Shown here one piece after another: positions 36,382-45,318 of a stretch of DNA of 64,000 bases (within the stretch, counting starts at the first letter, position 1; every line of letters begins with the position of its first letter). Below the pieces are notes generated by a model. The model made no database searches. It was not told the DNA's origin and was given only the letters and a program-made list of their open reading frames with translations. The DNA comes from Clostridiales bacterium (GTDB lineage: Bacteria; Bacillota; Clostridia; Peptostreptococcales; Acidaminobacteraceae). A program made the position numbers and the translations under genes. The stretch is taken from NCBI GenBank assembly GCA_016342415.1, contig JAEIOD010000012.1, positions 1 through 64,000 on the forward strand, in the 5' to 3' direction.

Positions 36382-36402
36382 ATATCCCCCAATCAGTTTA
36401 AA

Positions 36403-37725
36403 TTATTTTACAATTGTCATGTTTTCAAATGTCAATGGTTTAAGATACTTGACTGATACTAAAATCATGATACCTTCAGCCAATAGTGTGCCAATCATTA
36501 ATCCTGGTTGTCCTAAAGCATAAATACTGAAGTAAGTGAGAATCGGTAATAAAAACACCGTTCTTGACACTGAAAAGACAATTGATTCTAGCGGTCTATT
36601 TATGGCTGTAAAAAACATAATGGCCGCGTTTGGTAAGTTTTCAAATAGTGTTGCCAATCCATAAGTCAGGTAAATGTAAAATCCAATCTTTATTGTCTCA
36701 GAATCATTTAGGAACAAACCCAGTATAACTTTCATAAACGGGATGGCAATCATGAATATTACAAGTGCTATGATATTGCTTTTCCTCACTGAATAGTTCA
36801 ATAAAGGTTTTAATCTTTCAAACATTTTTGCACCCATCATTCTTGAAAATATCGGCTGCATACCTTGTGCAGTCCCATAAAACACGCTTGATATAAAGAT
36901 AATTATAAACATTGATACGACTGAATAGGCTTCCATATGTTTTACCGTTAAGAAAGTTATAATCGCTATATTGATTACATACCTTTTTAATCCCTCACTA
37001 AACATCCCAATAAAATCGCTTGATCCGTTGTAAAGAATTCTTTTTAGAATTTCAAAATCAAATTTCGGAGCAACCAGTTTTAGCGTTTTACACTTATACA
37101 GATAGAAATAACCGGAGATAATGAAGTGAACACTATTACCAATGGTCGTTGCTATCGCCAGACCGATGATTCCCCATTTCAATAACGCTACAAATATTAA
37201 ATTGAGCATCAAATTAAGTACGGTAGATAATAAATTGACTTTCATAATAAACTTGGGACTGCCATCATTCATAATAACTATATCAATAGCTGCTCCTAAT
37301 ACCATCGGAATAAATCCCCAACTCACATAATATAAGTATTTAGATGTCATTTCTAGAACATCACCTCTTGCACCGACAAAATATGATATTTTCTCAGGAG
37401 CAATCATCATCAGTATGGTTATGATACTCATAAGACCCGCCAATACCAACAGTGTCATACTTGTTGCCTTATTGGCTTTGTCAACATCTTTTCTACCTAA
37501 CAGTAATCCAACATATGAACCGAGTCCACTCATGAACAATGCAGATATTGCATATATCATCACTTGAAGCGGTCCTATTAAATTGGTTGCTACCAAAGCA
37601 TTTACACCTATAAATAGTGCACCAATTATTTTATCAGCTGCCATCATTAAGCCCATGATGACATTCTTAATTATCAGTATTAAGGAGTATTCCTTAAAAT
37701 AACTTTTATTCGATTTAAAATCCAT
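36403..37725 (-). CDS. MATE family efflux transporter
   Basis: A 440-residue membrane protein with 12 hydrophobic segments in two similar halves and the MATE hallmarks: an early IIGALFIGVNALVATNLIGP, LGSYVGLLLGRKD and the mirrored AQGMQPIFSRMMGAK in the second half. It should export drugs or metabolites with Na+ or H+. First gene of the operon with MerR and GNAT; AAGGAGA precedes the ATG. Transcribed from a MerR-type promoter about 50 bases upstream. Confidence 0.93.
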   Translation of the reverse strand: MDFKSNKSYFKEYSLILIIKNVIMGLMMAADKIIGALFIGVNALVATNLIGPLQVMIYAISALFMSGLGSYVGLLLGRKDVDKANKATSMTLLVLAGLMSIITILMMIAPEKISYFVGARGDVLEMTSKYLYYVSWGFIPMVLGAAIDIVIMNDGSPKFIMKVNLLSTVLNLMLNLIFVALLKWGIIGLAIATTIGNSVHFIISGYFYLYKCKTLKLVAPKFDFEILKRILYNGSSDFIGMFSEGLKRYVINIAIITFLTVKHMEAYSVVSMFIIIFISSVFYGTAQGMQPIFSRMMGAKMFERLKPLLNYSVRKSNIIALVIFMIAIPFMKVILGLFLNDSETIKIGFYIYLTYGLATLFENLPNAAIMFFTAINRPLESIVFSVSRTVFLLPILTYFSIYALGQPGLMIGTLLAEGIMILVSVKYLKPLTFENMTIVK

Positions 37726-37772
37726 CTTGTCTCTCCTTTATAATCAATGAGGTATTTCTTGTTTGTAAAGTA

Positions 37773-37803
37773 ATCATAAACTGTGCAGCCACTGCACAGT
37801 CAA
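37773..37803 (-). promoter_or_regulatory. MerR-type promoter with 19-bp spacer
   Basis: On the minus strand: TTGACT (37798-37803), exactly 19 bases, TATGAT (37773-37778). The spacer region is filled by the perfect dyad CTGTGCAG, CCA, CTGCACAG. This is the architecture MerR activators untwist, and the next operon encodes a MerR protein. Confidence 0.9.
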
Positions 37804-38074
37804 GACTTGTTTAAGCAAAATATGTAAACGAATAATTAAGTTCTTGTTTGTAACACTAATTTTTTTTATCCAGGTCATGTCAAAATAATGAATACATCCA
37901 AGAATATAAATCAACTAATAAATTCAGCCCCCTGTCATTCCGATTACTTTGATATTAAAATCAAGTGAAATTTATTGTTATAAAATAGTTTTATATTATA
38001 CAAACTTTTCCAAATATACGAGAAGTTTTCTTTCAAAATAAAAGTTAAATCAAAAATAATATTTTCTTTTTTAC

Positions 38075-38092
38075 CGGGACCAAAATGTCCCG
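38075..38092 (+). promoter_or_regulatory. CggR-like operator, upstream copy
   Basis: CGGGACCAAAATGTCCCG, a palindrome containing CGGGAC then TGTC five bases later. The known CggR operator of Bacillus is built from CGGGAC-N6-TGTC units; the match is close but the spacing is one base shorter. Confidence 0.6.
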
Positions 38093-38154
38093 ATTGGCAT
38101 TCCTAGAAACCTGCAACATCAGAAATATGTTACATTTTTTTTATATAAATAGGG

Positions 38155-38206
38155 TTCACTTTTGTCCCGGAGTATTGTAGAATGGGTAGTGTTTAAAACC
38201 GGGACA
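38155..38206 (+). promoter_or_regulatory. GAPDH promoter with CggR-like half sites
   Basis: TTCACT (38155-38160), 17-base spacer, TAGAAT (38178-38183). TGTCCCGG (38163-38170) lies in the spacer and CCGGGACA (38199-38206) just after the start point, an inverted pair that would let a repressor straddle the promoter. Confidence 0.55.
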
Positions 38207-38230
38207 TTATTAACCCGCCAAGGAGGAGAC

Positions 38231-39460
38231 ATGAAAAAGTATTTAGGTATAAACGGACTAGGAAGAATAGGTAAACTCGTACTTTGGAATCAACTGATTA
38301 TTAAGCACTTTGATGGTTTTGTTATAAGTTTAGGAAGAACAGCAGGTACATCAGCAAATGATTTACTCAACTTCATTCTTAACGACTCAACTTATGGTAG
38401 TTTAGATCGTTTCATGTATGGTTACAGTGGTAAATCGCTTGACATAAAAATCCTAGACGAGGATAAATTCGAATTTGAAATCGATGGAATACATATTCTT
38501 TTCCTGACAGAAGAAAGAAATCCAAAGAATATCAATTGGGCTGAATACAATGTCGATGTTGTAGCCGACTGTACTGGTGTCTTTCTTGATCCTACAACGG
38601 ATATAGATACTGGCAGAGGAAGTGTTAGAGGTCATCTCGAGACAGCTAAGAAAGTGATTGTATCTGCACCTTTCAAGATTAAAGGCAAGGAACTTAAACT
38701 TCCTGAAGATACAACAATGCTGGTTTATGGTATCAATCATGAAAACTACGACAAGGATAAACATCATATCATTTCAGCTGCAAGTTGTACGACTACAGCT
38801 CTTTCACATATGATGAAGCCACTACTTGATCATATTGAGACATCAAGAATACTTACTGCATCAATGTCTACAATACATGCAGCAACAAACAACCAAAACC
38901 TATTGGATGCCCTGCCCGCTCAAGGTGACAAGGATCTAAGAAAAAGCCGTTCTGCACTGAATAACATTATTTTGACATCTACAGGTGCTGCAAAAGCATT
39001 GGAGTTCATTTTGCCAGAAATTAAATCCATAGGTTTTATGGCAGATTCAGTAAGAATACCGACAAATACTGTATCACTGGTATCACTTAACCTGACATTT
39101 AGATCTAAATTAGAAGCATCTGGCGAACCAAGGTTAAGCCAAGAATACATCAATGAAATATACAAGAAAGCAGCCTTGAACGGCCAGAAGGGTTACCTTG
39201 TATTCTCTGATGACCAGAATGTTTCTTCTGATTTGAGAGGTTTCAAAGCATCTGTCGTTATCGAAGGTTCTGAAACCGCAACTAAAACTGGTTTTTTACC
39301 ATTACCGAGTAACTTTGTTCACGAAATGGGAGCAGCTGGTGACATTCAACTTCCTGTTACACATGCCAAGATTTTTGGCTGGTACGATAATGAATTCGGA
39401 AGCTATGTCAACTCATTATCTAACATCATCGTTCATGTGGATGAGGAATTGTCTAGATAG
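38231..39460 (+). CDS. divergent glyceraldehyde-3-phosphate dehydrogenase
   Basis: A 409-residue GAPDH, about 70 residues longer than the usual ~335. The Rossmann start is GINGLGRIGKL (canonical GINGFGRIGR), the active-site cysteine is Cys186 in SAASCTTTAL (usually NASCTTN), the base is His216 in MSTIHAATNNQ, and STGAAKA and WYDNEFGSY are kept. The NAD-discriminating loop after the second strand reads SLGRTAG, so coenzyme preference may differ. AAGGAGGAG precedes the ATG at 38231. It stands alone with CggR-like operators, not in a pgk/tpi operon. Could be a second, specialised GAPDH. Confidence 0.88.
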   Translation: MKKYLGINGLGRIGKLVLWNQLIIKHFDGFVISLGRTAGTSANDLLNFILNDSTYGSLDRFMYGYSGKSLDIKILDEDKFEFEIDGIHILFLTEERNPKNINWAEYNVDVVADCTGVFLDPTTDIDTGRGSVRGHLETAKKVIVSAPFKIKGKELKLPEDTTMLVYGINHENYDKDKHHIISAASCTTTALSHMMKPLLDHIETSRILTASMSTIHAATNNQNLLDALPAQGDKDLRKSRSALNNIILTSTGAAKALEFILPEIKSIGFMADSVRIPTNTVSLVSLNLTFRSKLEASGEPRLSQEYINEIYKKAALNGQKGYLVFSDDQNVSSDLRGFKASVVIEGSETATKTGFLPLPSNFVHEMGAAGDIQLPVTHAKIFGWYDNEFGSYVNSLSNIIVHVDEELSR

Positions 39461-39494
39461 ATTCGCAGGTGTAAATTACTACATATTTTTATCA

Positions 39495-39523
39495 AAAAAG
39501 ACTGATCAACGATCAGTCTTTTC
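39495..39523. terminator. bidirectional terminator
   Basis: AAAAGACTGATC, AAC, GATCAGTCTTTT between the GAPDH gene and the convergent methyltransferase gene. Confidence 0.85.
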
Positions 39524-39614
39524 ATTGTCTCTATTACTTTATTTTCACCTTTTAGTTGTTTTTAGCATAGAAGGTCATATGTATCAGCCTTCACATACTG
39601 TTTGACATCATCAG

Positions 39615-40472
39615 TTACTTTTTCTTAGCCACAATTCCCATAAGATTTGAATTTTCATCATAACTCTTTCCTGTCAAATCCCCAACAATACTCTTGACTT
39701 CAAACTCATTGTTATTTAAGAGTGAAGTAATTGTATCTACTGTATAACACTGTTCCCATAAATTATAGACATTTATATTGGATTCCTCTTCTAGAATGAT
39801 ATGTTGTTTTAATGACACTTGATCCGCTTGATAATATTTCTTGAGTATTAATTCTAAATGTGGTGTCGGTTTCCAAAAACCTTGTTTTTCATGTACGATC
39901 CAGTTTTTATATTCTGCTGTTAATTCATCATATGCTGTCGTCCATACATCAAAGACAAAATGTCCTCCCGGTTTAAGAGCTTTGTGGATTTTTTTTAATA
40001 GTATATTTCTATACTCACTTGAAAGTACACCAAAATCACAATAAATCAAAACAACAACATCAAACGATGCCTGATAATCTATTTCGAGATAATTCATATT
40101 GATGTATTTAATATCATATTTTTTATCAGCGGCTTGTTCCTTTGCATAGGCTAATGATCTTTTTGAATAATCAATACCGGTTATATTTAAACCACTTTCA
40201 TAAAACTTGGTACTGTATAAACCAGGTCCACAACCTAAATCAAGCATACTTTGCTGATGATTCAAATCAAGTGTTGATATGATCCATTTACACGTTGCTT
40301 CAATGGTTTCAGGTTTTCTGCTAGCGGCATCCCAATTTGGATTTAAGTGTGCCATTAACATCATTTTTGATATGTGCTCATTGTCCCAAAAGTCTTCTTG
40401 TGTCTTGCTGTTTTCAAATAGTTTAATATCTTTTGTAGACTCAATAACATGATTTATTTTTTCTATATTCAT
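39615..40472 (-). CDS. class I SAM-dependent methyltransferase
   Basis: A 285-residue methyltransferase: motif I SMLDLGCGPGLYSTKFYE, motif II ITGIDYSKRSLAYA, INMNYLEI, FDVVVLIYCDFGVLS and LKPGGHFVFDVWT. The N-terminal ~65 residues with FWDNEHISKMMLMAHLNP are typical of a clostridial family of small-molecule methyltransferases. The ATG at 40472 is chosen because GGAG lies 6 bases before it and overlaps the longer start. Monocistronic; substrate unknown. Confidence 0.88.
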   Translation of the reverse strand: MNIEKINHVIESTKDIKLFENSKTQEDFWDNEHISKMMLMAHLNPNWDAASRKPETIEATCKWIISTLDLNHQQSMLDLGCGPGLYSTKFYESGLNITGIDYSKRSLAYAKEQAADKKYDIKYINMNYLEIDYQASFDVVVLIYCDFGVLSSEYRNILLKKIHKALKPGGHFVFDVWTTAYDELTAEYKNWIVHEKQGFWKPTPHLELILKKYYQADQVSLKQHIILEEESNINVYNLWEQCYTVDTITSLLNNNEFEVKSIVGDLTGKSYDENSNLMGIVAKKK

Positions 40473-40728
40473 AACATACTCCATCTATCTAAGAAATACT
40501 GTCTTGATTTTTTACTCAAACTTATTATAGCTTAATCCATGGACACATTCAAATCTCTTACTTTGTGTTAAATGTTAACCCTTTTTCAAATCAAAATTCC
40601 ATATTATCACTAAACTAAAATCACTTAAATAGCGGTTAAATTCATATAATCAAATGATGCACGCACTTTACATGAGTAGAGCTAGGTCGCCATAGTTAAA
40701 ACATAACAACAAATACCTAGTCAACTCA

Positions 40729-42123
40729 TTACAAGTTATCACGTTTTAGTTTTATGATAATTTTAAGTCCACCTTTATTACTTCTTTCAGCCTTTATATA
40801 ACCCTTGTGAGCTTGGATAATATCTTTTGCTATGGCTAATCCTAATCCCGTACCTTCAGTTTTGGTGCTTGTATGAGTACCCCTGTAATACCGTGTAAAT
40901 ATGTTTTCCAGTTCGTCCTCATTTATACCCTCGCCAGCATCTTCGATGGTCATAGTTACAAAGGTTGAATCGTCTCCATTAATATGTACTTGTACAGATA
41001 CGGGCTCCGCGTTATGTACAAATGCATTGCTGACTAAATTCACAATGACTCTTTTAAATAACCTTATGTCTAACTTCAAGTACACAGGTGATGTTGTATA
41101 GGTAAAAGCAACTTCATTTTCATGAGATGAATCATTAAGGATATCTATCAGTAAAGACTTCACTTCAGAAATCAATTCTATGGTTTCTAATTTAAGGGGC
41201 AACTGTCCATGTTTTAGTCTCGTAGCCAGATTTAAATCTTCCAAAAGCTTTTCAATATAATGACCTTTTTCTAGAATTATATCCTTATACTTTATTATTT
41301 CCTCATCGCTTAACTCATCCTCTGGATCTCCTAACAACTCCCCGTAGCCCATCATAGATGTTAAAGGGGTTTTTATATCATGTGATAAATTAGATATCCA
41401 TTCTTCTCTGCTTAATTCAGAAAGGATCCTTTCCTGTTGAGCTGTTTCAAGTTGATGTGCTAGTGTATTCATCGCAACTTCTACATTTTGATAAATATTT
41501 TTACTAGGACTTTCAAGATTATAATCCCCTTTTGATAATTTGATTATGCCAGCGTTAATGCGATGGATTGGTCGACTAATACTATAGGTATACATGTAAC
41601 TGACCATTAACAACAAGACTACATTCATGCCAATAAGCCATAAAGGATTATATGCTGCATTAACAGCTCGTTCATCATAAGTATAAACCTTCCTATTGAT
41701 ATGATCTGGGTTCATAAATAAAATGACCGTATAACTATCTCGGACTGTTTTAATTTCCTTTATAAAGGCTGTTGTTAACTTACTGTTATAAATTTTTATA
41801 AGGGTTTCTGCAGTATATGATTTTGAAATTACCTGGGATGGACTATTCATTTGAAGAACTTCTTCAAGTCTTTCATCAAGAACTTGAAAACCAATATCCT
41901 TTTCCTTTAATAGTTTCTCTAAATCAGAACTAACTTCAATAAGTGAGGATTCAGTAAAATTAATATTGTTAAAAATATCTTCAAAATATGGTTCAGAATC
42001 ATAATAATAGAGTTCTTCATTCTGATATACATAACTTTGCATAAAAAAAATATTTACAAGGACAAGAAACAAAGCAGATATAAAGAAAGAAAACGCATAA
42101 TGCATGGTTATTTTAAGCTTCAT
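40729..42123 (-). CDS. sensor histidine kinase
   Basis: A 464-residue membrane kinase: N-terminal transmembrane helix, ~130-residue extracytoplasmic sensor, second helix (LWLIGMNVVLLLMVSYMYTY), HAMP, phospho-acceptor WISNLSHDIKTPLTSMMGY and ATPase domain with NLVSNAFVHN and GTGLGLAIAK. The ATG at 42123 follows AGGAGG and overlaps the end of the response regulator gene by 11 bases, so translation is coupled. Divergent from the membrane protein gene at 43027, which may be its target. Confidence 0.93.
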   Translation of the reverse strand: MKLKITMHYAFSFFISALFLVLVNIFFMQSYVYQNEELYYYDSEPYFEDIFNNINFTESSLIEVSSDLEKLLKEKDIGFQVLDERLEEVLQMNSPSQVISKSYTAETLIKIYNSKLTTAFIKEIKTVRDSYTVILFMNPDHINRKVYTYDERAVNAAYNPLWLIGMNVVLLLMVSYMYTYSISRPIHRINAGIIKLSKGDYNLESPSKNIYQNVEVAMNTLAHQLETAQQERILSELSREEWISNLSHDIKTPLTSMMGYGELLGDPEDELSDEEIIKYKDIILEKGHYIEKLLEDLNLATRLKHGQLPLKLETIELISEVKSLLIDILNDSSHENEVAFTYTTSPVYLKLDIRLFKRVIVNLVSNAFVHNAEPVSVQVHINGDDSTFVTMTIEDAGEGINEDELENIFTRYYRGTHTSTKTEGTGLGLAIAKDIIQAHKGYIKAERSNKGGLKIIIKLKRDNL

Positions 42124-42859
42124 ACTCCCTCCTGTTAAGAACAAATTTATATCCAAGTCCAATCACGGTCTGTATCCACTTAGGATTCGAAGGATCTTCT
42201 TCAATTTTTATACGTATTTTTCTAATGTGCACAGAAATGGTGTTATCAAATCCAATAAAATCTTCTCCCCACACAGCTTCACAAATTTTTTCTTTGCTTA
42301 AAATTCTATTTGGGTTTTCAGATAAATATAGAAGCAATTTATATTCCTTTGCAGTAAAGTCTATAACTATATTGTTCTTTAAAACTTCTCCCGATTCAGG
42401 ATCTATGGAAATATCACCAAATATGATCTTATCTTTTTTTTGATTCTGTTCGTTATTGTCAGGAAGAATAGAAGAATGTAAGAAATATTTAAGTCTTGCC
42501 TTTACTCTGTAGGCCACTTCCTTTGGACTAAAAGGTTTTGTAATATAATCTTCAGCCCCCATGGCAAATCCTAAAAGCCGGTCTACTTCTTCATCTTTTG
42601 CTGAAACAAATAAGATAGGCACCGATTTAATATTCTGAAAGGCCTTAAAAAGTTCATAACCATCCCCATCAGGCAGCATAATATCCAATAGCACTAAATC
42701 TGGCATAAAAGTTTTAAAGGTTTCCAAACCTTTTTTTGCTGTGTATGCTAATTTAATATTTTCAAATCCTTCTTTTTTTAGGACCGTTTCTAAAAGCGTA
42801 GCGATAGCTTCTTCATCATCCACGATGAGTATTTTAGATTGAGATATATTTTGAAACAT
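42113..42859 (-). CDS. OmpR-family response regulator
   Basis: A 248-residue regulator with receiver (ILIVDDEEAIA, phospho-Asp in LVLLDIMLPDGDG, SAKDEE, ITKPF) and winged-helix output ending FIGFDNTISVHIRKIRIKI and GLGYKFVL. The start at 42859 is set by AGGAGGG six bases before; the ORF extends a further 7 codons upstream without a usable site. Operon with the kinase at 40729. The tandem repeat at 42930-42951 is a likely binding site. Confidence 0.95.
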   Translation of the reverse strand: MFQNISQSKILIVDDEEAIATLLETVLKKEGFENIKLAYTAKKGLETFKTFMPDLVLLDIMLPDGDGYELFKAFQNIKSVPILFVSAKDEEVDRLLGFAMGAEDYITKPFSPKEVAYRVKARLKYFLHSSILPDNNEQNQKKDKIIFGDISIDPESGEVLKNNIVIDFTAKEYKLLLYLSENPNRILSKEKICEAVWGEDFIGFDNTISVHIRKIRIKIEEDPSNPKWIQTVIGLGYKFVLNRREYEA

Positions 42860-42929
42860 ATGAGCCCTCCTTTTTTTCATTATAGCACATGAAATTTCTC
42901 TAAAAACTCCGATTTTTCTAATATTAAGA

Positions 42930-42951
42930 GATTTAAGATGGATTTAAGATG
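42930..42951. promoter_or_regulatory. tandem 11-bp repeat, response-regulator site
   Basis: GATTTAAGATG repeated twice without a gap, in the 170-base divergent region between the two-component genes and the membrane protein gene at 43027. Confidence 0.65.
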
Positions 42952-43026
42952 ACCTTCAACTCAATTTCATCTCAGGATTTTATAATTATTCATATTACTA
43001 AGTAAACTATATAAAGGAGAAATATT

Positions 43027-43716
43027 ATGCAAGCAATTATGGAACCAATTTTTCATTTCAGTTATTTAACTACTGTCATCCTTGTGGGAATGCTGATGTT
43101 ATTCAAATCTAAAGACAATCCCTACTTCAAGTGGTTTGGTATTATGGCAATTATACTAGGTTTTGGTGATGCTTTTCATTTAATTCCTAGAGTCATCGCA
43201 CTCATGACCACCGGCTTTGAAAGTCACGCAGTTGCTTTAGGATTTGGTAAATTTGTGACATCTATTACAATGACAATCTTTTATTTGATTTTATACCGCC
43301 TATGGAAAATAAGATATGATGTAAAAAATGTACAAAAGCTAGATTTTGTCATGTTTTCACTGGCAGCACTTCGCATTGCCCTTTGTTTCTTCCCTCAAAA
43401 CCAATGGTTTGTCACAAATTCACCTGTGACTTGGGCTATTTATAGAAACATTCCCTTTGCCATTATAGGGATCATTATGATTGTACTTTTCTACAAAAAA
43501 GGCAAAGAGCACAACGATAAGAATGCATTCAAAATAAGCCTAGCTGTCATTTTATCCTTTGGATTTTATATCCCAGTGGTCTTATGGGCAAAAGTACACA
43601 TGCTTATTGGAATGCTTATGATTCCAAAAACCATAGCTTATTTGTGGATAGTATTTATTGGTTTTGGCGAGTATAGAAAAAGCCACAATAATCCTTCAAT
43701 TAAAAATGTTATATAA
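43027..43716 (+). CDS. seven-helix membrane protein, unknown
   Basis: A 229-residue protein with about seven hydrophobic segments (first FSYLTTVILVGMLMLF, last AYLWIVFIGFG) joined by short loops, charged residues in the cytosolic loops. Not recognised as a named family. GGAGA precedes the ATG. It is divergent from the kinase/regulator pair and shares the repeat-bearing promoter region with it, so it is a plausible regulon member, e.g. a sensor or transporter for the same stimulus. Confidence 0.75.
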   Translation: MQAIMEPIFHFSYLTTVILVGMLMLFKSKDNPYFKWFGIMAIILGFGDAFHLIPRVIALMTTGFESHAVALGFGKFVTSITMTIFYLILYRLWKIRYDVKNVQKLDFVMFSLAALRIALCFFPQNQWFVTNSPVTWAIYRNIPFAIIGIIMIVLFYKKGKEHNDKNAFKISLAVILSFGFYIPVVLWAKVHMLIGMLMIPKTIAYLWIVFIGFGEYRKSHNNPSIKNVI

Positions 43717-43916
43717 GTAGTGACAGTTTATACTATTATTCTAGGGGATGACTTTGTATTACATTCATCTCCATAAGAAAATAGTTCGAATACTTAATCG
43801 GTTATATTATGTTGAAGATACAATAAATTATTCTTCATAAATAATTCTAGAAAAGAATTTTGACCTAATCACAATGTGAGAAAGTTATCATTCGTTATCA
43901 AAAAAGGAGTGATGGA

Positions 43917-44897
43917 ATGAGCAAAAAAATTATGATTGTTTTAATGACTATTTTTATTTTGATGCCAGATATGACAACCTATGCATGTACTGAATGGTCA
44001 GCACATGGAGATATGGTATTAGATGGTGGAACAATAATCGTTAAAAATCGAGACTTTATCCCTGGTAGACAGGAGTTGAAATTAATCGAACCCAAAGAAG
44101 GCTATAGATATTTTGGTTTAATAGATAAAGGAATTACTTTTGGAGGCGTTAATGAACATGGACTTGTTGTCTTCAATCAAGTAACGGGATATAAAGATGC
44201 AGGTTTTAACTTGAACAGGATGATTGGAATGGCAAATCTCCCCTATACTGTGTTGACAAATTATAAGTCTGTTGACGAAGTAATAGAAAATGCTCATAAT
44301 TTTCCTGGCGCAACAACTTTAAATATTGCTGATAAAACTAAGAGCGCTTACATCGAAATTGGTGTTGACGGAAATTATGCCGTTAAGGAAAATATTAATG
44401 GTTTTATATATCATACAAATCACTACCTAGAAGATAACATGGTACCTTTTATTAAGGTTAACGACTCAGAAAGTAGCTTAATCAGATTAGAACGCATTGA
44501 AGATCTATTAAGTAGTGTTGATGGTCCATTTACTTTAGAAAATTTTATTCAGATTAGTGAAAATCAGAAGGATGGTCCTAATAATAGTATTTGGCGCACA
44601 GGAAGCGAATCATCAAATGTCAGGACACTTTCCACTTTCGCGGTAAGAATACCTGAAACTGGATCTCCCCAATTATATATTAAGCTTGAAGATAAAGTAG
44701 GTGAGCCCCAATTTTTCGAGTATAATGTGGATGATATTTTTACAGGTAAAGTGGATGTAGTTGTTTCCAAACCTTCAATCATTACTAGTAAATGGCTAAT
44801 AGCTCTTATTGCTACCGTAATAGTTATTGTTCTAATTGTTATAATTCTTCTCTGTGTTTTGTTGATTCGATTTATTCGTAAAAGAAGACAGAAATAG
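43917..44897 (+). CDS. secreted, membrane-anchored Ntn hydrolase (choloylglycine/C45-like)
   Basis: A 326-residue protein. A signal peptide ends ..TTYA and the next residue is Cys24 (CTEWSA), which becomes the N-terminal nucleophile after cleavage; KNRDF supplies the usual arginine and GGVNEHGLVV and NITNH-like IYHTNHYLED follow. This is the linear-amide C-N hydrolase fold of penicillin V acylases, bile-salt hydrolases and C45 acyltransferases. A C-terminal hydrophobic helix (LIALIATVIVIVLIVIILL) and RKRRQK tail anchor it outside the membrane. AGGAGTG lies before the ATG. Substrate unknown: acyl amide such as an acyl-homoserine lactone, penicillin or bile salt. Confidence 0.85.
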   Translation: MSKKIMIVLMTIFILMPDMTTYACTEWSAHGDMVLDGGTIIVKNRDFIPGRQELKLIEPKEGYRYFGLIDKGITFGGVNEHGLVVFNQVTGYKDAGFNLNRMIGMANLPYTVLTNYKSVDEVIENAHNFPGATTLNIADKTKSAYIEIGVDGNYAVKENINGFIYHTNHYLEDNMVPFIKVNDSESSLIRLERIEDLLSSVDGPFTLENFIQISENQKDGPNNSIWRTGSESSNVRTLSTFAVRIPETGSPQLYIKLEDKVGEPQFFEYNVDDIFTGKVDVVVSKPSIITSKWLIALIATVIVIVLIVIILLCVLLIRFIRKRRQK

Positions 44898-45318
44898 AGT
44901 CGCAATTTTAAGTAGAAGACTAAGTGGTTTTCATTAAACTTTTAATCTTGGTAAAAAGCAGCCAAAGAAGTCATATAAACCATAGAACCTGATGTGCAAA
45001 GATCTTTATGACATGTACATCTTTATATATCTTGAAAAAACTTCAACAGGGGATTTTTGCACGAACTGCACTTCCTGTTGTTGATTTTTATTTCTCTCAA
45101 CTATAATAACAATAAGAACTACATAAAAAAGACTAAAAATTTACACAGAGAACGTAAATCTTTAGTCTTTATTATCGTAATAATTACTAGTAATCCAAAA
45201 TGATCATTCTAAACAAAGAGGGTTATAACACAGTATCTAATTTTGTCAAAATAGAATGGACATTATTAAAATAGTTTGCCTTATACACTGATAGATCAGG
45301 TCATGCCTGCTAAAAGTG
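44898..45318. other. intergenic with convergent terminator
   Basis: A 420-base gap between convergent genes. It holds the terminator at 45127-45170 and nothing else that I can recognise. Confidence 0.5.
45127..45170. terminator. bidirectional terminator
   Basis: AAAGACTAAAAATTTAC and GTAAATCTTTAGTCTTT around a short loop, between the convergent genes ending at 44897 and 45319. Confidence 0.8.

Noticed and set aside
41923-44560. AAATCAGAA-like strings at about 41927 and 44556
   Set aside because: Inside the histidine kinase and Ntn hydrolase genes, no partner end and no intergenic position.
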